Position numbers and translations under genes: made by a program
NCBI GenBank assembly: GCA_003290165.1
Contig: QNQO01005827.1
Location: 186,001-250,000, forward strand
Source: Berberis thunbergii
Taxonomy: Eukaryota > Streptophyta > Magnoliopsida > Ranunculales > Berberidaceae
Reading direction: 5' to 3'
DNA length: 64,000 nt
Notes under the pieces: model-generated
The model's database searches: none
What the model saw: only the letters and a program-made list of their open reading frames with translations
Told to the model about the DNA's origin: nothing
Shown here: piece after piece, positions 34,761 through 46,600 of the stretch
Layout: every line of letters begins with the position of its first letter
Position numbering within the stretch: position 1 is the first letter of the stretch

Positions 34761-36100
34761 ACCCTCTACTTTGTACCACTGTTAGAATCGACCAATTGTC
34801 GTTCCTTAACTTGTCGCCTCAATATGATTTCATTGTTTACGCTCAAATTCCTACAAAGACATGAAAATGAAATAATTACTATAAAATATAATAATCGAAA
34901 TACTAACATATATAAATTGAGGGATATATTATGTAATAATTATGTGAATATCACACATCACTTGGTGAAGAAAGACATTCTTGAAGATACAACTTTGGAA
35001 ACAATAGAGAAGATTTTTAATTTATTTAATTTTTCCCTTTTCTTTAATTTTTTTCTCATCTTTATGCGTTTGTTTTGGTAATTTTCACCATATAACGGAA
35101 ACAACACTGCAGCAGATGACTCAAACAACGTCTGTGACACTCCCTTGAATTTATGTAATTTTTTCAAATTTTTTTAGGTCGGTTGCTTGATGAACAAATT
35201 CGTTTAGAAAAGTAGATGATAAAGTCGCGGAATTGCCTAAGACTTGCTTGAAGACCTTTTTTATTTTTATTTTTTTGTTTGTAGTTTCTAGTGAGGAAAA
35301 GAGTTTATTATTTAATAATTTTTTGATATGCCTCGAATGAGAACGAGTGCAACTTGTAATAGTTAGGCATTATTTTAGCATTAGGTTAATTGTTAGTTTT
35401 AGGTTAGAATTATTTCACTTAAAAAAACAAAAAAAACAAAATTTTATGACTTCTTGACCAAGACCATTAAACATCTTTGCATCTGTAATTGTTTGATTGT
35501 GTATTTATTTATTTAAAAAGCAATCGAAGTCAGAAATAAATAAAAATGTTTTTGAATATGGCTAACTTTTTTTTGTAGTAGACAACCAGTGGTGTTGTGG
35601 GGGAGATAGCAATTGCTTGAACCTAGGAGGAGTAGTTCTCAAATAACACTTCTCTCTAATCCCAGGGTGGAGACCTTGTATCCGAGCTCACAAGTTAGTA
35701 AATATTTCTTTCAGACACATTATAAGTTAGTAAGTATATCTTTCAGACACATTATTTTAGTGGCTTGGTGTTGAGTGAAAATCGATTGGACATTGCTTGG
35801 TGTTTGTTTCTGTTTTTGCATCTTAATGAACTGCGCGGTTGCTTACGTTAATAAACTACATGTTTTTGTCCCTCACAAATTAACAAGATAAAATCTCACT
35901 AAAACGTTGTTTGCTTAGATTTGGCATTTGTTTGGTTCAGAAGTGAGTGTTGCTTGTGTATGTCTTCTTAGCAATCGTCTAGGGATACTTACACTTGTGC
36001 TTTGTTACTGTCATCTTTGCAATCCATTTTTTTTCCTTCTATGAAAGTTTGGGTACGACCCAACAAATGCTTGGTTCATACCAAAAAAATTTCTAGCCAC
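34761..36100. other. Gap between head-to-head Gypsy elements; probable decayed leader of element B
   Basis: No gene. 35590-35605 (TGGTGTTGTGGGGGAG) looks like a mutated tRNA-Asp primer site for the plus-strand element B. 35690-35754 holds a 31-bp word (AGTTAGTAAATATTTCTTTC... ACACATTAT) repeated twice in tandem with few changes. Confidence 0.35.
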
Positions 36101-36169
36101 CCTAATCCACTATTTGCTTCTTCACCACACTCATTTCCACCAACCTCCCCCTTACTCTCCAATCAACAC

Positions 36170-37430
36170 TGAAATGGAAGAACGTCCAATTTGGGAATGC
36201 ATTAATTCCTCTTGCTGCTAATCTTGAAAAGTTTCTTGAAGTTTGTAGTACTTTTAAGAACCAAAACATAGATGAGAAAAACATCAAACTTCGCTTGTGT
36301 CATTTCTCTCTTGATGACTGGGTCACCTCATGGCTAAATTCCCTCCCTGCCAATTCCATCAAATCATGGTAGGATTTAGTTAGAAAGTTTCTAGCGAAGT
36401 ACTTCCCCATGAGAAAGACCCTAGAAATTAGAAGAGAAATTGAGGAGTTTACACAAACACATAATGAACTTTTTTATGAAGCATGAGACAATTTTCATGT
36501 TTTACTCATCAAGTGCCCTCATCGTGGCTTTGAAAAACGAGTGCTAATGCAGAGTTTATATAATGGCATAATTGTCGAATCTAGAAATATAATCGAATCC
36601 ATGCATCAAGGGAAATTCATGCATAAAACTGGTACTAATGCTTATACCTTTCTAAGTGAACTTGCTGATGATTCTCGACAATGGACTACCCATAGAGACT
36701 TGAAACCTGGTTCTTCTAGAAAATCACATCTATTTGTACCAAAAGAAGATCCCGAACCAGACATCAAAATCTTCAGGAGTTTGCTAAGGAAATTCAATTT
36801 ATCGTGACAAAGTCTACATCTGAAGCCAAATAGCAGACTTATAAGCCTTGTACCTTTTGCCTCAAAAGAGATCATATAGATTTTGGTTGTCCTTTAAATT
36901 CAGGTGGCAATGAACCTACAGAGGAAGTGTGTGAATTTAACAGTGAACGTAAATCAAACACTTTCGGTCAAACATACACATCTACAAATCGACATCACTC
37001 TAACATTTCCTATGGTGGTGACTTTTATGAACAACCACCCAGAAGTTCAGGGAATCCTCCTGGGTTTCAACACCCTAGGCAACCTAGTGGACAAGCCCAC
37101 AACTCATGCACTTATCCCGAACAGGTTCAATATGGACCTCAATCTAACCAGTTGCATCAAAATATCCACCATAAGGAGGACCTCTTTCATACAGGCAAAA
37201 TCAGCTTGTGAACCTTTCTATGGTACCTGTCACTCATAATTCCTATGGTCAACCTCAACTTAGCAACTTCCGGGACTTGGTACCTCAAACTCAATATGCT
37301 GCTCTTTTACCATGCCAAAACCATCATTAGAGGATATGATGCACCAATTAATGACAACCAATGCTGCTAATTCCCAAGCCATCCACCAGCTTCAACAACA
37401 GTTCCAACAGTTGACCGTAAGAAGGGGAAA
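36170..37430 (+). pseudogene. Element B Gag remnant
   Basis: Fragments in order: NIKLRLCHFSLDDWVTSWLN, RKFLAKYFPMRKTLEIRREI, EEFTQTHNELFYEA (then a stop), KCPHRGFEKRVLMQSLYNGI and a polar tail. This is the Athila-type Gag core matching element A (LRLFPFSLKDRAKSWLN / KFLTKYFP). A Cys-containing TYKPCTFCLKRDHIDFGC-like stretch near 36838-36890 is the likely zinc-knuckle relic. Stops occur at about 36370 and 36484, with several frame changes. Confidence 0.7.
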
Positions 37431-37729
37431 ATGAACATTCCCCAGTCAACCCATCCCTAATCCAAGAGGTGCTCCCCAAGCCCTTGTCAATGAAATTGGT
37501 AGCAGTGTTAATTCACATGGAGAAGTTAAAGTTGACACTACCATTCGTTCTGTCCGAGCAATTGATAATGACAGATAACAACCCAAGATAACAGATGTGA
37601 TTTTCAAAGAGAACGTTCCTAAACCAATTGAGAACGCTAAAGGTTCTTTTCAAACTAGTTTAAACTCACCCTCTCAGCTTCCCGTAGAGCCAAGAAAGTA
37701 TACACCTTCCCAAAGCCCTTTTAGGTAAC

Positions 37730-38380
37730 AAAAAATATAAGCAATTTCAAGAAATACTAAAGATTTTTAAAGAAGTACACATCAACATCCATATTTTGTC
37801 TGCTGTACAGCAAGTACCAATCTATGCAAAAACTTTCAAGGACATGTGTACTAAAAACAGAAAAATGGAAGTATCTGAAACTACATGCCTTGCAAGCAAT
37901 GCCACATCGCTTATTCAACAAACTGGAGTAGTTAAGTACAAAGATCTAGGAACCCCTACTGTATCATGTTTCATTGGAAAAGACTTTGAAAGTCGTGCCT
38001 TGATCGACTTAGGAGCGAGTGTAAATCTCTTACCTTGTCATATATATTTAGAACTTGGGTTAAATGAAATGCAACCAACAAAGTTAGTTCTTAAGCTAGC
38101 AGATGAGTCAAAACGATACCCTAAAAGAATAGTTCTGGATGTGATTGTTCAAGTTGCAGATCTCTATTATCCAATTGATTTCATCATCTTAGACACTAGC
38201 CTGAGCCCAAATAATCAAATTCTTGTCATCTTAGGGTGACCCTTCTTAGCAACTGCGGAGGCCAACATCAACTGTAGAAGTGGTAGCATGTCTGTTTCCT
38301 TTGGGAACCTTAAAGCTGAATTGAATATTTTTAAGGCCTTGCAAAGGAGAGATGATCTCAATATGATTGAGGAAAAAGAA
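37730..38380 (+). pseudogene. Element B protease remnant
   Basis: SAVQQVPIYAKTFKDMCTKN is the pre-protease helix block. The active site is LIDLGASVNLLPCHIYLELG (starting about 38000), again with DLGA. PIDFIILDTSLSPNNQILVI follows, and the ILG(R)PFL block is interrupted by a TGA (38237-38239). It matches the protease of element A. The downstream frame at 38387-38644 is the acidic linker before RT. Confidence 0.75.
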
Positions 38381-38677
38381 TAAGAAGTGTGTATGATTCG
38401 ATCTTTTGAGTCTATGGCTCAATCGTCATCAGATGGCGTATTGCTTCATTGTCTCTCACACTTTGGTATGAACCTAGATATGGACGAGGCTATTGAAGAG
38501 GTCAACAGTATGTTGGATAATGTGCCCATAATGCATATACCTGAATTTGAGCCATTATCACTTTATCAATATGAGGAAGAGTTGTATTCCTCATTTTCCT
38601 TCATAGGACAGTCACAAGAGAGTGGCTCATTCACAAGTACTTAGAAATCACTAGAACTTAAGCCTTTACCAAATGAA

Positions 38678-39880
38678 TTGAGATATGCATTTCTCGGTCC
38701 TGCAAAGAGTTATCCAGTAATTATTGCCTCTGGTCTCACTGAGGAACACAGTGACAAGTTGTTGGAGGTCCTTAAAGCTCACAAGTCAGCCATTGCTTGG
38801 AATATTCATGACATCAAGGGTCTTGACCCTATTGTCTGTGAGCATCATGTTTATTTGGAAGATGAAACCAAAACCTCCAGAGAGCCCCAGTGTCGTCTAA
38901 ATTCCATTTTGAAAGATGTCATAAAAGAAGAAATGTTGAAACTCCTAGATGCAAACATCATCTATGTTATCTCCGATAGCCAATGGGTTAGCCTAGTCCA
39001 TGTGGTTCCTGAGAAGTCAGGAATTACATCCGTTGAAAATGAAAACAAGGAACTTGTGTCACAAAGAGTGAAAAGGGGATGGAGAGTATGCATTGATTAT
39101 CGTAAGCTGAACTCTAATACTCGAAATGGTCATTTTCCCCTTCCCCTTATTGATCAGATGCTTGAGAGGTTAGCGGGTCATCCTTACTATTGTTTCTTGG
39201 ATGGATATTCTGAATACAATCAAATCCCTATTACACAAGAGGATCAAGAGAAAACCACATTCATTTGTTCTTTTGGTACCTACGCTTAACATCGCATGCC
39301 TTTTGGGCTATGCAATGCACCCGCGACATTTCAAAGATGTATGTCTAGCACATTCAGTGATATGGTGGAAAACTTTCTTGAGATCTTTATGGTTGATCTT
39401 TCAGTACTTGGCTTATCTTTTGACCAATGCCTACATCACCTGTCACTTGTCTTAAAGCATTGCGAAGAAAAATGTCTTGTTCTAAATTGGGAAAAGTGTC
39501 ACTTCATGGTGAAGCAGGGTATTGTTATTGGGCACGTTATCTCTCCAAAAGGCATTGAAGTGGACAAAGCTAAGATTGATGTCACTTCATTTCTTCCGAT
39601 TCCAAAATCTGTTAAAGATGTGCGATCTTTCTTGAGGCATGCTGAATTCTATTGCCGCTTCATTAAAGATTTCGCAAAGATTGCACGCCCTTTGAGCAGT
39701 CTCTTAGCAAGGGATGTTCCCTTTCTTTTTGACGACAAATGCATAACTGCGTTTCTCCATCTTAAATCTGAATTAGTCTCAGCTCCTATCATCCGAGCTC
39801 CTAATTGGGTGTTACCTTTTGAGATTATGTTTGATGCCTTTGACTACGCTGTAGGTGCATTTTTGGGTAAAAGAAGTTAA
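38678..39880 (+). pseudogene. Element B reverse transcriptase, catalytic Asp lost
   Basis: MRYAFLGPAKSYPVIIASGL opens the region. RT blocks are DIKGLDPIVCEHHVYLEDET, GWRVCIDYRKLNSNTRNGHF, PLPLIDQMLERLAGHPYYCF and MPFGLCNAPATFQRCMSSTF. The catalytic block reads IFMVDLSVLG: the first Asp of the FMDD pair is Val (GTT at 39392-39394). A TAA at 39287-39289 splits the frame before HRMPFG. The connection KDVRSFLRHAEFYCRFIKDF and the start of RNase H (FEIMFDAFDYAVGAFLG) follow, with the RNase H Asp-Ala-Ser changed to DAF. It is inactive for at least two independent reasons. Confidence 0.85.
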
Positions 39881-40200
39881 CAAAATTCATCATGTCATCT
39901 ACTATGCTAGCAAAACTCTGAATGAGGCTCAACTCAATTACTCGACCAAGGAGTAAGATATGTTAGCCATTGTTTATGCATTAGATAAATTTTGTTTCTA
40001 TCTCATTGGAGCTAAAGTCATTGTGTACACTGACCATGCAGCTCTTAAATACCTTCTCAATAAGAATGACACCAAACATCGTCTGATCCGATGAGTTCTT
40101 TTGCTTCAAGAATTAATCTTGAAATACGAGATAAGTCAGGTACAGAAAATGCGGTCACTAACCACTTGTCTAGGCTAACATCATAGTCATCTACTAGTAT
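39881..40200 (+). pseudogene. Element B RNase H remnant
   Basis: Frame-shifted stretches read [38 protein letters not shown] and [16 protein letters not shown], matching the RNase H of element A. Stops (for example TAA at 39954-39956) and shifts break it before the linker to integrase. Confidence 0.65.
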
Positions 40201-40201
40201 C

Positions 40202-41552
40202 TTGCCCATTCAAGAGGACTTTCCAGATGAACAACTTTTCTTGGTAGAGCAAGAGCTTCCTTGGTATGCAGACATTGTCAATTTTTTAGCAACTGAGAAA
40301 CCCCCTTCACAGTGGTCTAGGCCAGATCGTGACAAGTTTTTGTCTAGGGCAAAGTATTATTCTTGGGATGAGCCATATTTGTACAAATACTACCCTGACC
40401 AACTTATCAGAAGATGTGTTCCAGAAGTTGAACAATTGAGCATTATCTCATTTTGCCCTGATCAAGCTTGTGGTGGGCTTTTTAGTTCTAAGAAAACCGC
40501 TGAGAAGGTTCTCCAATTAGGCTTTTATTGGCATACCCTTTTTCGAGATGCCCATGAGTATCGTAAAGCATGTCACCGATGTCAACAACTTAGGCGAATA
40601 ACTCGTCGACATATGATGCCTTTGAATCCCATTCTAGTGGTTGAAGTTTTTGATGTTTGGGGCATCGATTTTATGAGATCATTTCAATCCTCCCATGGGT
40701 ATCAATACATCCTTCTTGTGGTGGATTACGTTTCTAAATGGATAGAGATCAATTTCACTAAGACCAATGATCACAAAATTGTGGTTTCATTCATAATGGA
40801 GTTTATCTTTGGTAGATTTGGCACTCCTAATGGTATCATTAGTGATGGGGTAACATTTCTGTAATTGCGTCTTTGAGCATCTTGTTAAGAAGTATTGGGT
40901 TACTCACAAAGCTTCCCATTCCTATCATGCTCAGACAAGCAGTCAAGTTGAAGTCTCAAATCGTCAAATCAAGAACATCCTCGGAAAGGCTATCAATCCA
41001 AATCTGAAAGATTGGTCTTTACGTCTTTTGGATGCCTTATGGGCATACTGAACTGCATTCAAAACTCTTTTAGGGATGTCTCCTTATAGATTGATCTTTG
41101 TTAAACCTTGTCACCTTCCTGCCATACTCCAACATAAAGCTTATTGGGTTACAAAGACTTTAAACTTTGACATTGATATGGCTGGTAAAAAATGGAAGAT
41201 TTAGCTCGACGAGCTAAAAGAATTGAAGTATGATGCTTATGACTTATCTAAGAACTACAAAGATAAAATGAAGTGGATACATGACAAAAACATCATGAGA
41301 AAAGAGTTTCATCTTGGTCAGAAAGTTCTACTCTACAACTCTCGTCTTCACCTATTTCCAGGTAAGCTAAAAACTCGTTGGTCTGGTCCATTCATTGTAC
41401 GTGATGTTAAAGACTACGGTGCCATCACCGTAGAAAACCCTACAAATGGTAGTCTCTTTCAAGTAAATGGACAGTGACTGAAGCCATACCATGAACTTTC
41501 CACAAGGCCAGTGGAAATCATTCAGTTGATTGATCCTAACTATGAGGATTAG
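40202..41552 (+). pseudogene. Element B integrase remnant
   Basis: The linker is WYADIVNFLATEKPPSQWSR. The zinc domain reads LSIISFCPDQACGGLFSSKK, then AHEYRKACHRCQQLRRITRR; the usual second His is replaced in CPDQ. The core reads [20 protein letters not shown] and VDYVSKWIEINFTKTNDHKI, ending GIISDGVTFL with TAA about 40862. A shifted frame continues with HAQTSSQVEVSNRQIKNILG and the C-terminal HLGQKVLLYNSRLHLFPGKL, then TRWSGPFIVRDVKDYGAITV. A TGA at 41475-41477 interrupts just before the LKPY end. No chromodomain. Confidence 0.8.
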
Positions 41553-43458
41553 TCACGCCCACAAATTCCTACTCCACTAAGCCTGTTTGGGGGTGGTATC
41601 CACCACCCCCGTTACGTTCGATCAATGACATTAAACTTAGCGCTACTGGGGGGCAACCCAATCCATTTATGCATCCATTCATTCATAAAAAAAAATAAAA
41701 AAAAAATTAATAATACATCACCCCCACCAACTCACTCTTTTCACTGCAGGGACGATACAAATGTTCAACAAATCACTTGAGGTAATAAGTTCTAATTTTT
41801 ATTTATCACTTTTCATTTCATTTGTTTAACATTGGGGACAATGTTCTATTTGTTTGGGGGTGGAGAAATTTATCAAAATTCATACTTCTTTTGAAAATAT
41901 TTTTCTAAAAAAAAATTGGTGTGGTATCCTAGCTATGATGAGATTGGATTACTTAATTCATTACATTTAGGCAAAGAGATGTTGGAGGTTTATTACTAGA
42001 GTAAACATTGCATTTGAACATTCATAAACAAATAAATTTTTGCACAATGACCACAAATGTAGTTTGAAATACAAAAGCAAGTAACTTCCTAAGAATCTAG
42101 ATGAATAATAGTGGAGACTTTAACCTTGTGAGCTATCGAACCTTTCATTTTATTCAGAGTGTTTTTACACAACTCCGAGTCATATGATGACTTAAAAATT
42201 TATTGGACATTAACTTGTGAACTCTCATTATTCTTCTTTTTGATTGATCACTAAGGATGACATCTTTTTTCGAATTAAGAGAAACATGGGTCTTGTATCT
42301 ATTTGAGACTTATAACCATTACCAAACCTTAGAAGGTAAATTAGGCATCTTTTGTCCATCTAAACATTCTCAAAACCATCTTGCTAAACATTTCATTCAA
42401 TACCAATGTGAACCTTTGTCTTGGTTTATTAGATATATATGAAAAAAACCACTTTCCCCTTTATGTTTTTGAAAAATGTTAGGAAGATTTATGAAGAAAA
42501 ATGAGAATGCAAAGTGAAAATCGAAAGTCCAAGATACTTCAAAAAAAACAAAAAAAGGTTATGAAGAAGGAAACAAAAAAAGGGGTTGTGAAGAAATGAA
42601 GTAATTGATGAGTTTCCAATTAAGCTATTTGAAGACCCTACATTTTTAGAAACATATCTTTACTTACCATCTACCGCACTCTTCCTCATATATATATATA
42701 TATAAATAAATAAACCAAATTCATTTTTATTTTAGAGAAGTCCTAATTAACCCTATGGTAAGGTATGGTAAGAAGTTAAGAGTAGATGAGAAGACGTTAT
42801 TGTGGGTAACTCGACATTCTTGTAAGTGATCAACATTCCTTCAATGAGACTATTATTCTCTTTCATGTCCATTTATTCTTATGAGCATGTGAGAAATTTA
42901 AATTTTTTCATTTTCTCTTTTCCTCAAATGCAAGAGAGAAAATATTTTACCCAAACTAAGAGTGATCATTTCAGAGAGATTAACTGGTGAGTTTTGAAGT
43001 CAAAACAGCTATTCCAAAAGTGGATTAGGATGTACATTAGTTTGACATGAAAAGTGGCATTTGTTGGTTATTTACACACACACACCTTGTTCCAAAGTTG
43101 CTCACTTGTAATGTACATTTTAATAAAAAGTTACATATGTCTCTTGTCTTCTATGTGGTTAAAAAGGACATTCTCTGAGAAAAATAGGACACACATCAAT
43201 TTTGTTTCATATATAAAAAAAAAATGTTTGTGGGTGTCATCTTGGATAACCTTCAGGTGGCTAAAACTCCTCCTCTAGTATCATGCTAGAGATTCAAGGC
43301 GTTGTTGCATATTGTAAATGCAATTGGATCATACCAGCGAAAGTGGCATTGATTTCTTTGAGAAGTTTAGGATGAATAAAAATACTTTGTTTTGTGTTTT
43401 TATCTTTCTTTTCGTTGTTCTTTGCCAGAGAACTAGCAAAAGGTTGTTTGGGGTGGTA
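41553..43458 (+). other. Element B 3' noncoding region
   Basis: Holds the conserved AGCGCTACTGGGGGGCAACC motif (41638-41660), the CATTGGGGACAATG box (41830-41843) with TTTGGGGGTGG, a (TA)n microsatellite (42690-42710), and TTTGCCAGAG-AACTAGCAAA (43421-43440), the palindromic box often seen just before the PPT. The PPT candidate is TTTGGGGTGG at 43447-43456. No gene is supported; 42257-42442 and 43054-43278 are chance frames. Confidence 0.65.
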
Positions 43459-44200
43459 TGATAAGCATCCAAAACATCGATTTTTTCACTCCTAAATATA
43501 CAATTGTTAAGTTCAATTATCAAATAAAAATATCTTATTATGTGCATTTTGTAGGACTTCAAGCACAAATCTCAAATCATGCATAAAATGGCACGATAAG
43601 GCTAAATTCAACAACTAGAAAGCTCAATGGGAGTTCAAATGCATTCATAAAGATTAAAGAATTTTAATCTCAAGACCCATGAAGTCAAACCTACAAAGCA
43701 ACAACAACTACGGATCTCGACAAAAACAATATGAAGATTTGGACGTCCACATGGCCCAATTTATCATAAAAAATCTCTACAAGACATGTTTCCTTATTCA
43801 ACTCCAACACCATTCCTTGTTTCACTCAACTATGTTTCCTTGTTTCACTCAACCATGTTTTCTTATTTCACTCAAACCCTTTTTTACCTATAAAAATCAG
43901 GATAGTTTTTTAGAGTTTTTTTTTTAGTTATAGTTCTTGGCTTCATATTTTTGCTTGGTAGAGAAGTGCATATCCTACATTTTAATTCCATTGAAAAAGT
44001 TTTATCTTTGTTTCTCTTTGTTTTTTAACTTTTAATTTATTTTCACCATCCATTATTTTACTTTTCTCTTTATTCTTTAAATTGAAAATCAGATTTGTCT
44101 TCTAATCCACGTGAAGTAGTCGATAACCCCTACTTCCATTATGCATTGTTGAAGTGTATTGCAGGTTGAAAGAAAACAAATAATAAAAAAATAGTTATTT
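43459..44200 (+). repeat. Element B 3' LTR start (end not fixed)
   Basis: TGATAAGCATCCAAAAC begins directly after the PPT candidate with the TG expected for an LTR. The LTR runs through AT-rich DNA, and no clear CA end or matching 5' LTR was found. It may be cut where the Tat element begins near 44.4 kb. Confidence 0.45.
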
Positions 44201-44472
44201 CTTTGATTGATGTTGAAAATCATGCAACGGCATTAATGTCAGTTTTTTGCATCAATCACATGTAAGTAAAGGAAAAAGCACTAACCCTCCAATAACCGTC
44301 CGATAATCGATTTTAGTGGTGAAAAGCGTTTTCCAGTGGGGAAAATACAACTGACAGTGGTTGCAGGAGAGAAGCAGACTCAAAAAACTCTATTTCAAGA
44401 GCTCATATATAGTGATCGACGCACCTTCAGCATTATACACCAAATGGGAGTGGCAGTTTCTGATCTACACTA

Positions 44473-44818
44473 GTGCATCAAGTATCTGATAAACCAAGTG
44501 ATAGGTATGTTAAGAGGCAACCAGGCGATCACCAGAGAATGCCATTGCATGACGCCAGTGCTATCAAGCAATTCTCAGTTAACAGCTGGCATCGTGACCA
44601 AGATGTTTCTCAATCTCACTCAAGAATCGAGGGAGAACAACTTATCCCAAATGACGAAGCTTCTGTAAGCCCTTGAGGCAGGCCCAACGGCAGCAAACCG
44701 GAGGAAGAAACCATCACGGTCTACCTCGACAGTCCTCTCAACAGCAAGGCTATCCAGATAGATTCCCGCCTAAGCAAAGATTTGGCGTAACAACTCACAA
44801 AAACTGCTACAATGGAAC
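44473..44818 (+). pseudogene. Remnant upstream of Tat RT (Gag-protease linker)
   Basis: Polar, Gln/Arg/His-rich frames (DKPSDRYVKRQPGDHQRMPL and an RQQTGGRNHH stretch) precede the RT. They have no protease active site. They probably represent collapsed Gag/protease sequence, but the assignment rests mainly on position. Confidence 0.35.
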
Positions 44819-45716
44819 CAGAACGTATTCGCCTGGACCATGCGAGACATGGTGGGAATCGACCTGTCAATAATCACTCATCGCCTAGAGGTAGACCCCA
44901 TAAGTAAAACCATTTGGCAAAAGAAAAGACCCGTGGCGCCCAAGAGAAGCGCTATCATAAATGAGGAGGTGCAGCGGTTACTCAACGCAGACATGAGCAA
45001 GGAAACACAATACCCAGACTGGCTGGCAAACACCGTTTTAGTACAAAAGAGAAACGGGAAATGGAGAGTGTGTGCAGACTACACGGACCTGAACAAAACT
45101 TGCTCGAATGACAACTTCCTACTCCCTCGCATTGATCAGATCGTGGACGTCACATCCGGACACAACCTACTAAGCTTCATGGACGCCTACTCAGGCTAGA
45201 ATCAAATATTAATGCACCCCCCGGGTCAAGAAAATACTTATTTCATAACTGAGAGGGATAAACTGTTACAGGGTTATGTCGTTTGGCTTAAAGAACGCAG
45301 GTGCTACATACCAATGACTGGTAAACCAAATGTTTAATGAACAAAACGACAGGAACATGGAGGTTTACATTGACGATATGCTGGTCAAGAGTCTCTGTAG
45401 CCCCGACCATATAGAAGACCTCACTAAAACATTCAACCAGCTCAAGAAATACCAGATGAAGCTCAACCCACAGAAGTGTACATTCGGAGTTGAGTCTAGA
45501 AAATTCTTAGGCTATGTAGTGAACAAGAGGGGAATTAAACAGATTCATGCCCTTAAAGCCTCTGCCAACATCAAAAACGTTCAGAGCCTAACTGTGAGGG
45601 TAGCAACACTCAACAGATTTATATCTAAATCATCCGACAAGTGCCTTCCTTTCTTTAAAATACTAAGAGTAAGCAAAGGATTCTCGTGGAACGAAGAGTG
45701 CGAACAAGCCTTTTAG
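44819..45716 (+). pseudogene. Tat-lineage reverse transcriptase
   Basis: The region opens with DMVGIDLSIITHRLEVDPIS, the Tat signature preceding RT, then RPVAPKRSAIINEEVQRLLN and YPDWLANTVLVQKRNGKWRV. CADYTDLNKTCSNDNF and RIDQIVDVTSGHNLLSFMDA follow. A TAG (about 45197) replaces the Tyr of YSGYNQI. The next frames are disrupted, then YIDDMLVKS (45366-45377) gives an intact catalytic YIDD. KYQMKLNPQKCTFGVESRKF and LGYVVNKRGIKQI form the thumb. Stops near 45197 and 45318, with a frame change between them, prevent translation. Confidence 0.85.
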
Positions 45717-46140
45717 AGCTTGAAAACATACATGGGGAGTCTCGAGCCACTCTCAAAATCAGCGATGGGGGAAACACCCTACTTATACTTGTCTGTTTCC
45801 AAGCACGTTATCAGTTCAACCCTCGTATGAAATGTCCAGGGAACCCAAAACCAGTGTATTACGCCAGCAAAACCTTTGTGGAAGTGGAGGCAGACTACCC
45901 GGACCTGGAAAAGTTAGCATTGGCACTGGTTCTATCCTCTAGGAAAGTGATGCCTTATTTTCAGGCCCACTTTATAACAGTTCTAACCAGGCACCCTCTC
46001 CGTTCAGTACTGCATAAACCAGAGTTATCTGACAGGATGATGAAATGGTCAGTAGAACTTGGGAAGTTTGACATAAACTATGCTCCAAGAACCGCCATCA
46101 AATCCCACGTACTGGCTAACTTCATCGTTGAGTTCACCAT
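45686..46140 (+). pseudogene. Tat-lineage RNase H
   Basis: NPKPVYYASKTFVEVEADYP, then DLEKLALALVLSSRKVMPYF, QAHFITVLTRHPLRSVLHKP and MMKWSVELGKFDINYAPRTA form the Gypsy RNase H and its connection. The expected first catalytic Asp region before NPKP is blurred by a frame change around 45720-45835. It would remove RNA from the RNA-DNA hybrid. Confidence 0.75.
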
Positions 46141-46189
46141 GGAGAAGAACCAAAGAAAGATCTTCAAATCTCAAATTCAAGCATCCAGG

Positions 46190-46600
46190 AATGGACCTTG
46201 CACTGTGACAAATCATCGACGGGAAAAACAAGCGGAGCCGGGATCATACTCCACTATCCAAGTGGCTTCACCCTAAAAAAAGTCATCAGATTCGACCTTC
46301 CCGCTTCGAACAATGAGGCTGAATACGAGACCTTCCGGTCTGGCCTGAAGCTAACCTTGGGGATCAGGATAGATCACCTAACGGCATACAACAACTCAAG
46401 ATTGGTAGTCAACCTGGTCAAAGGAGATTTCAACGGCAAGGACCCCCGCATGATAGCCTATCGAAAAAAGGTACTCTGTATAAGTAGTGGGTTCAAGAGG
46501 TGCGAGCTCGTACAATTCCCTCAAGATGACAATAAAAGAGCTGACGCGCTAGCTAGAGAAGCCTTTGCTTCTGCTGAAGTCTCAAGTTGTCTCATTGAAT
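46190..46600 (+). pseudogene. Second (archaeal-type) RNase H of the Tat element
   Basis: WTLHCDKSSTGKTSGAGIIL starts the domain with its first Asp. It continues LPASNNEAEYETFRSGLKLT with the catalytic Glu, LTAYNNSRLVVNLVKGDFNG where the usual Asp-Ser is Asn-Ser (a key acidic residue lost), and VQFPQDDNKRADALAREAF with the C-terminal Asp. A second RNase H after the retroviral-type one is a known hallmark of the Tat lineage. The domain is shifted relative to the preceding frame. Confidence 0.8.

Larger units (their letters stand above)
36100..44200 (+). mobile_element. Ty3/Gypsy LTR retrotransposon, Athila-like (element B), decayed
   Basis: Plus-strand order gag, protease, RT, RNase H, integrase, long 3' noncoding region, PPT, 3' LTR start. 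It is related to element A: the same GCGCT...GGCAACC tail, the same CATTGRGGACAATG box, and a shared 3' noncoding stretch with ATAATAGTGGAGACT (42108-42122, and minus strand near 25466). It is more degenerate than A, with stops and shifts in every domain. It lies head-to-head with A. Confidence 0.78.
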
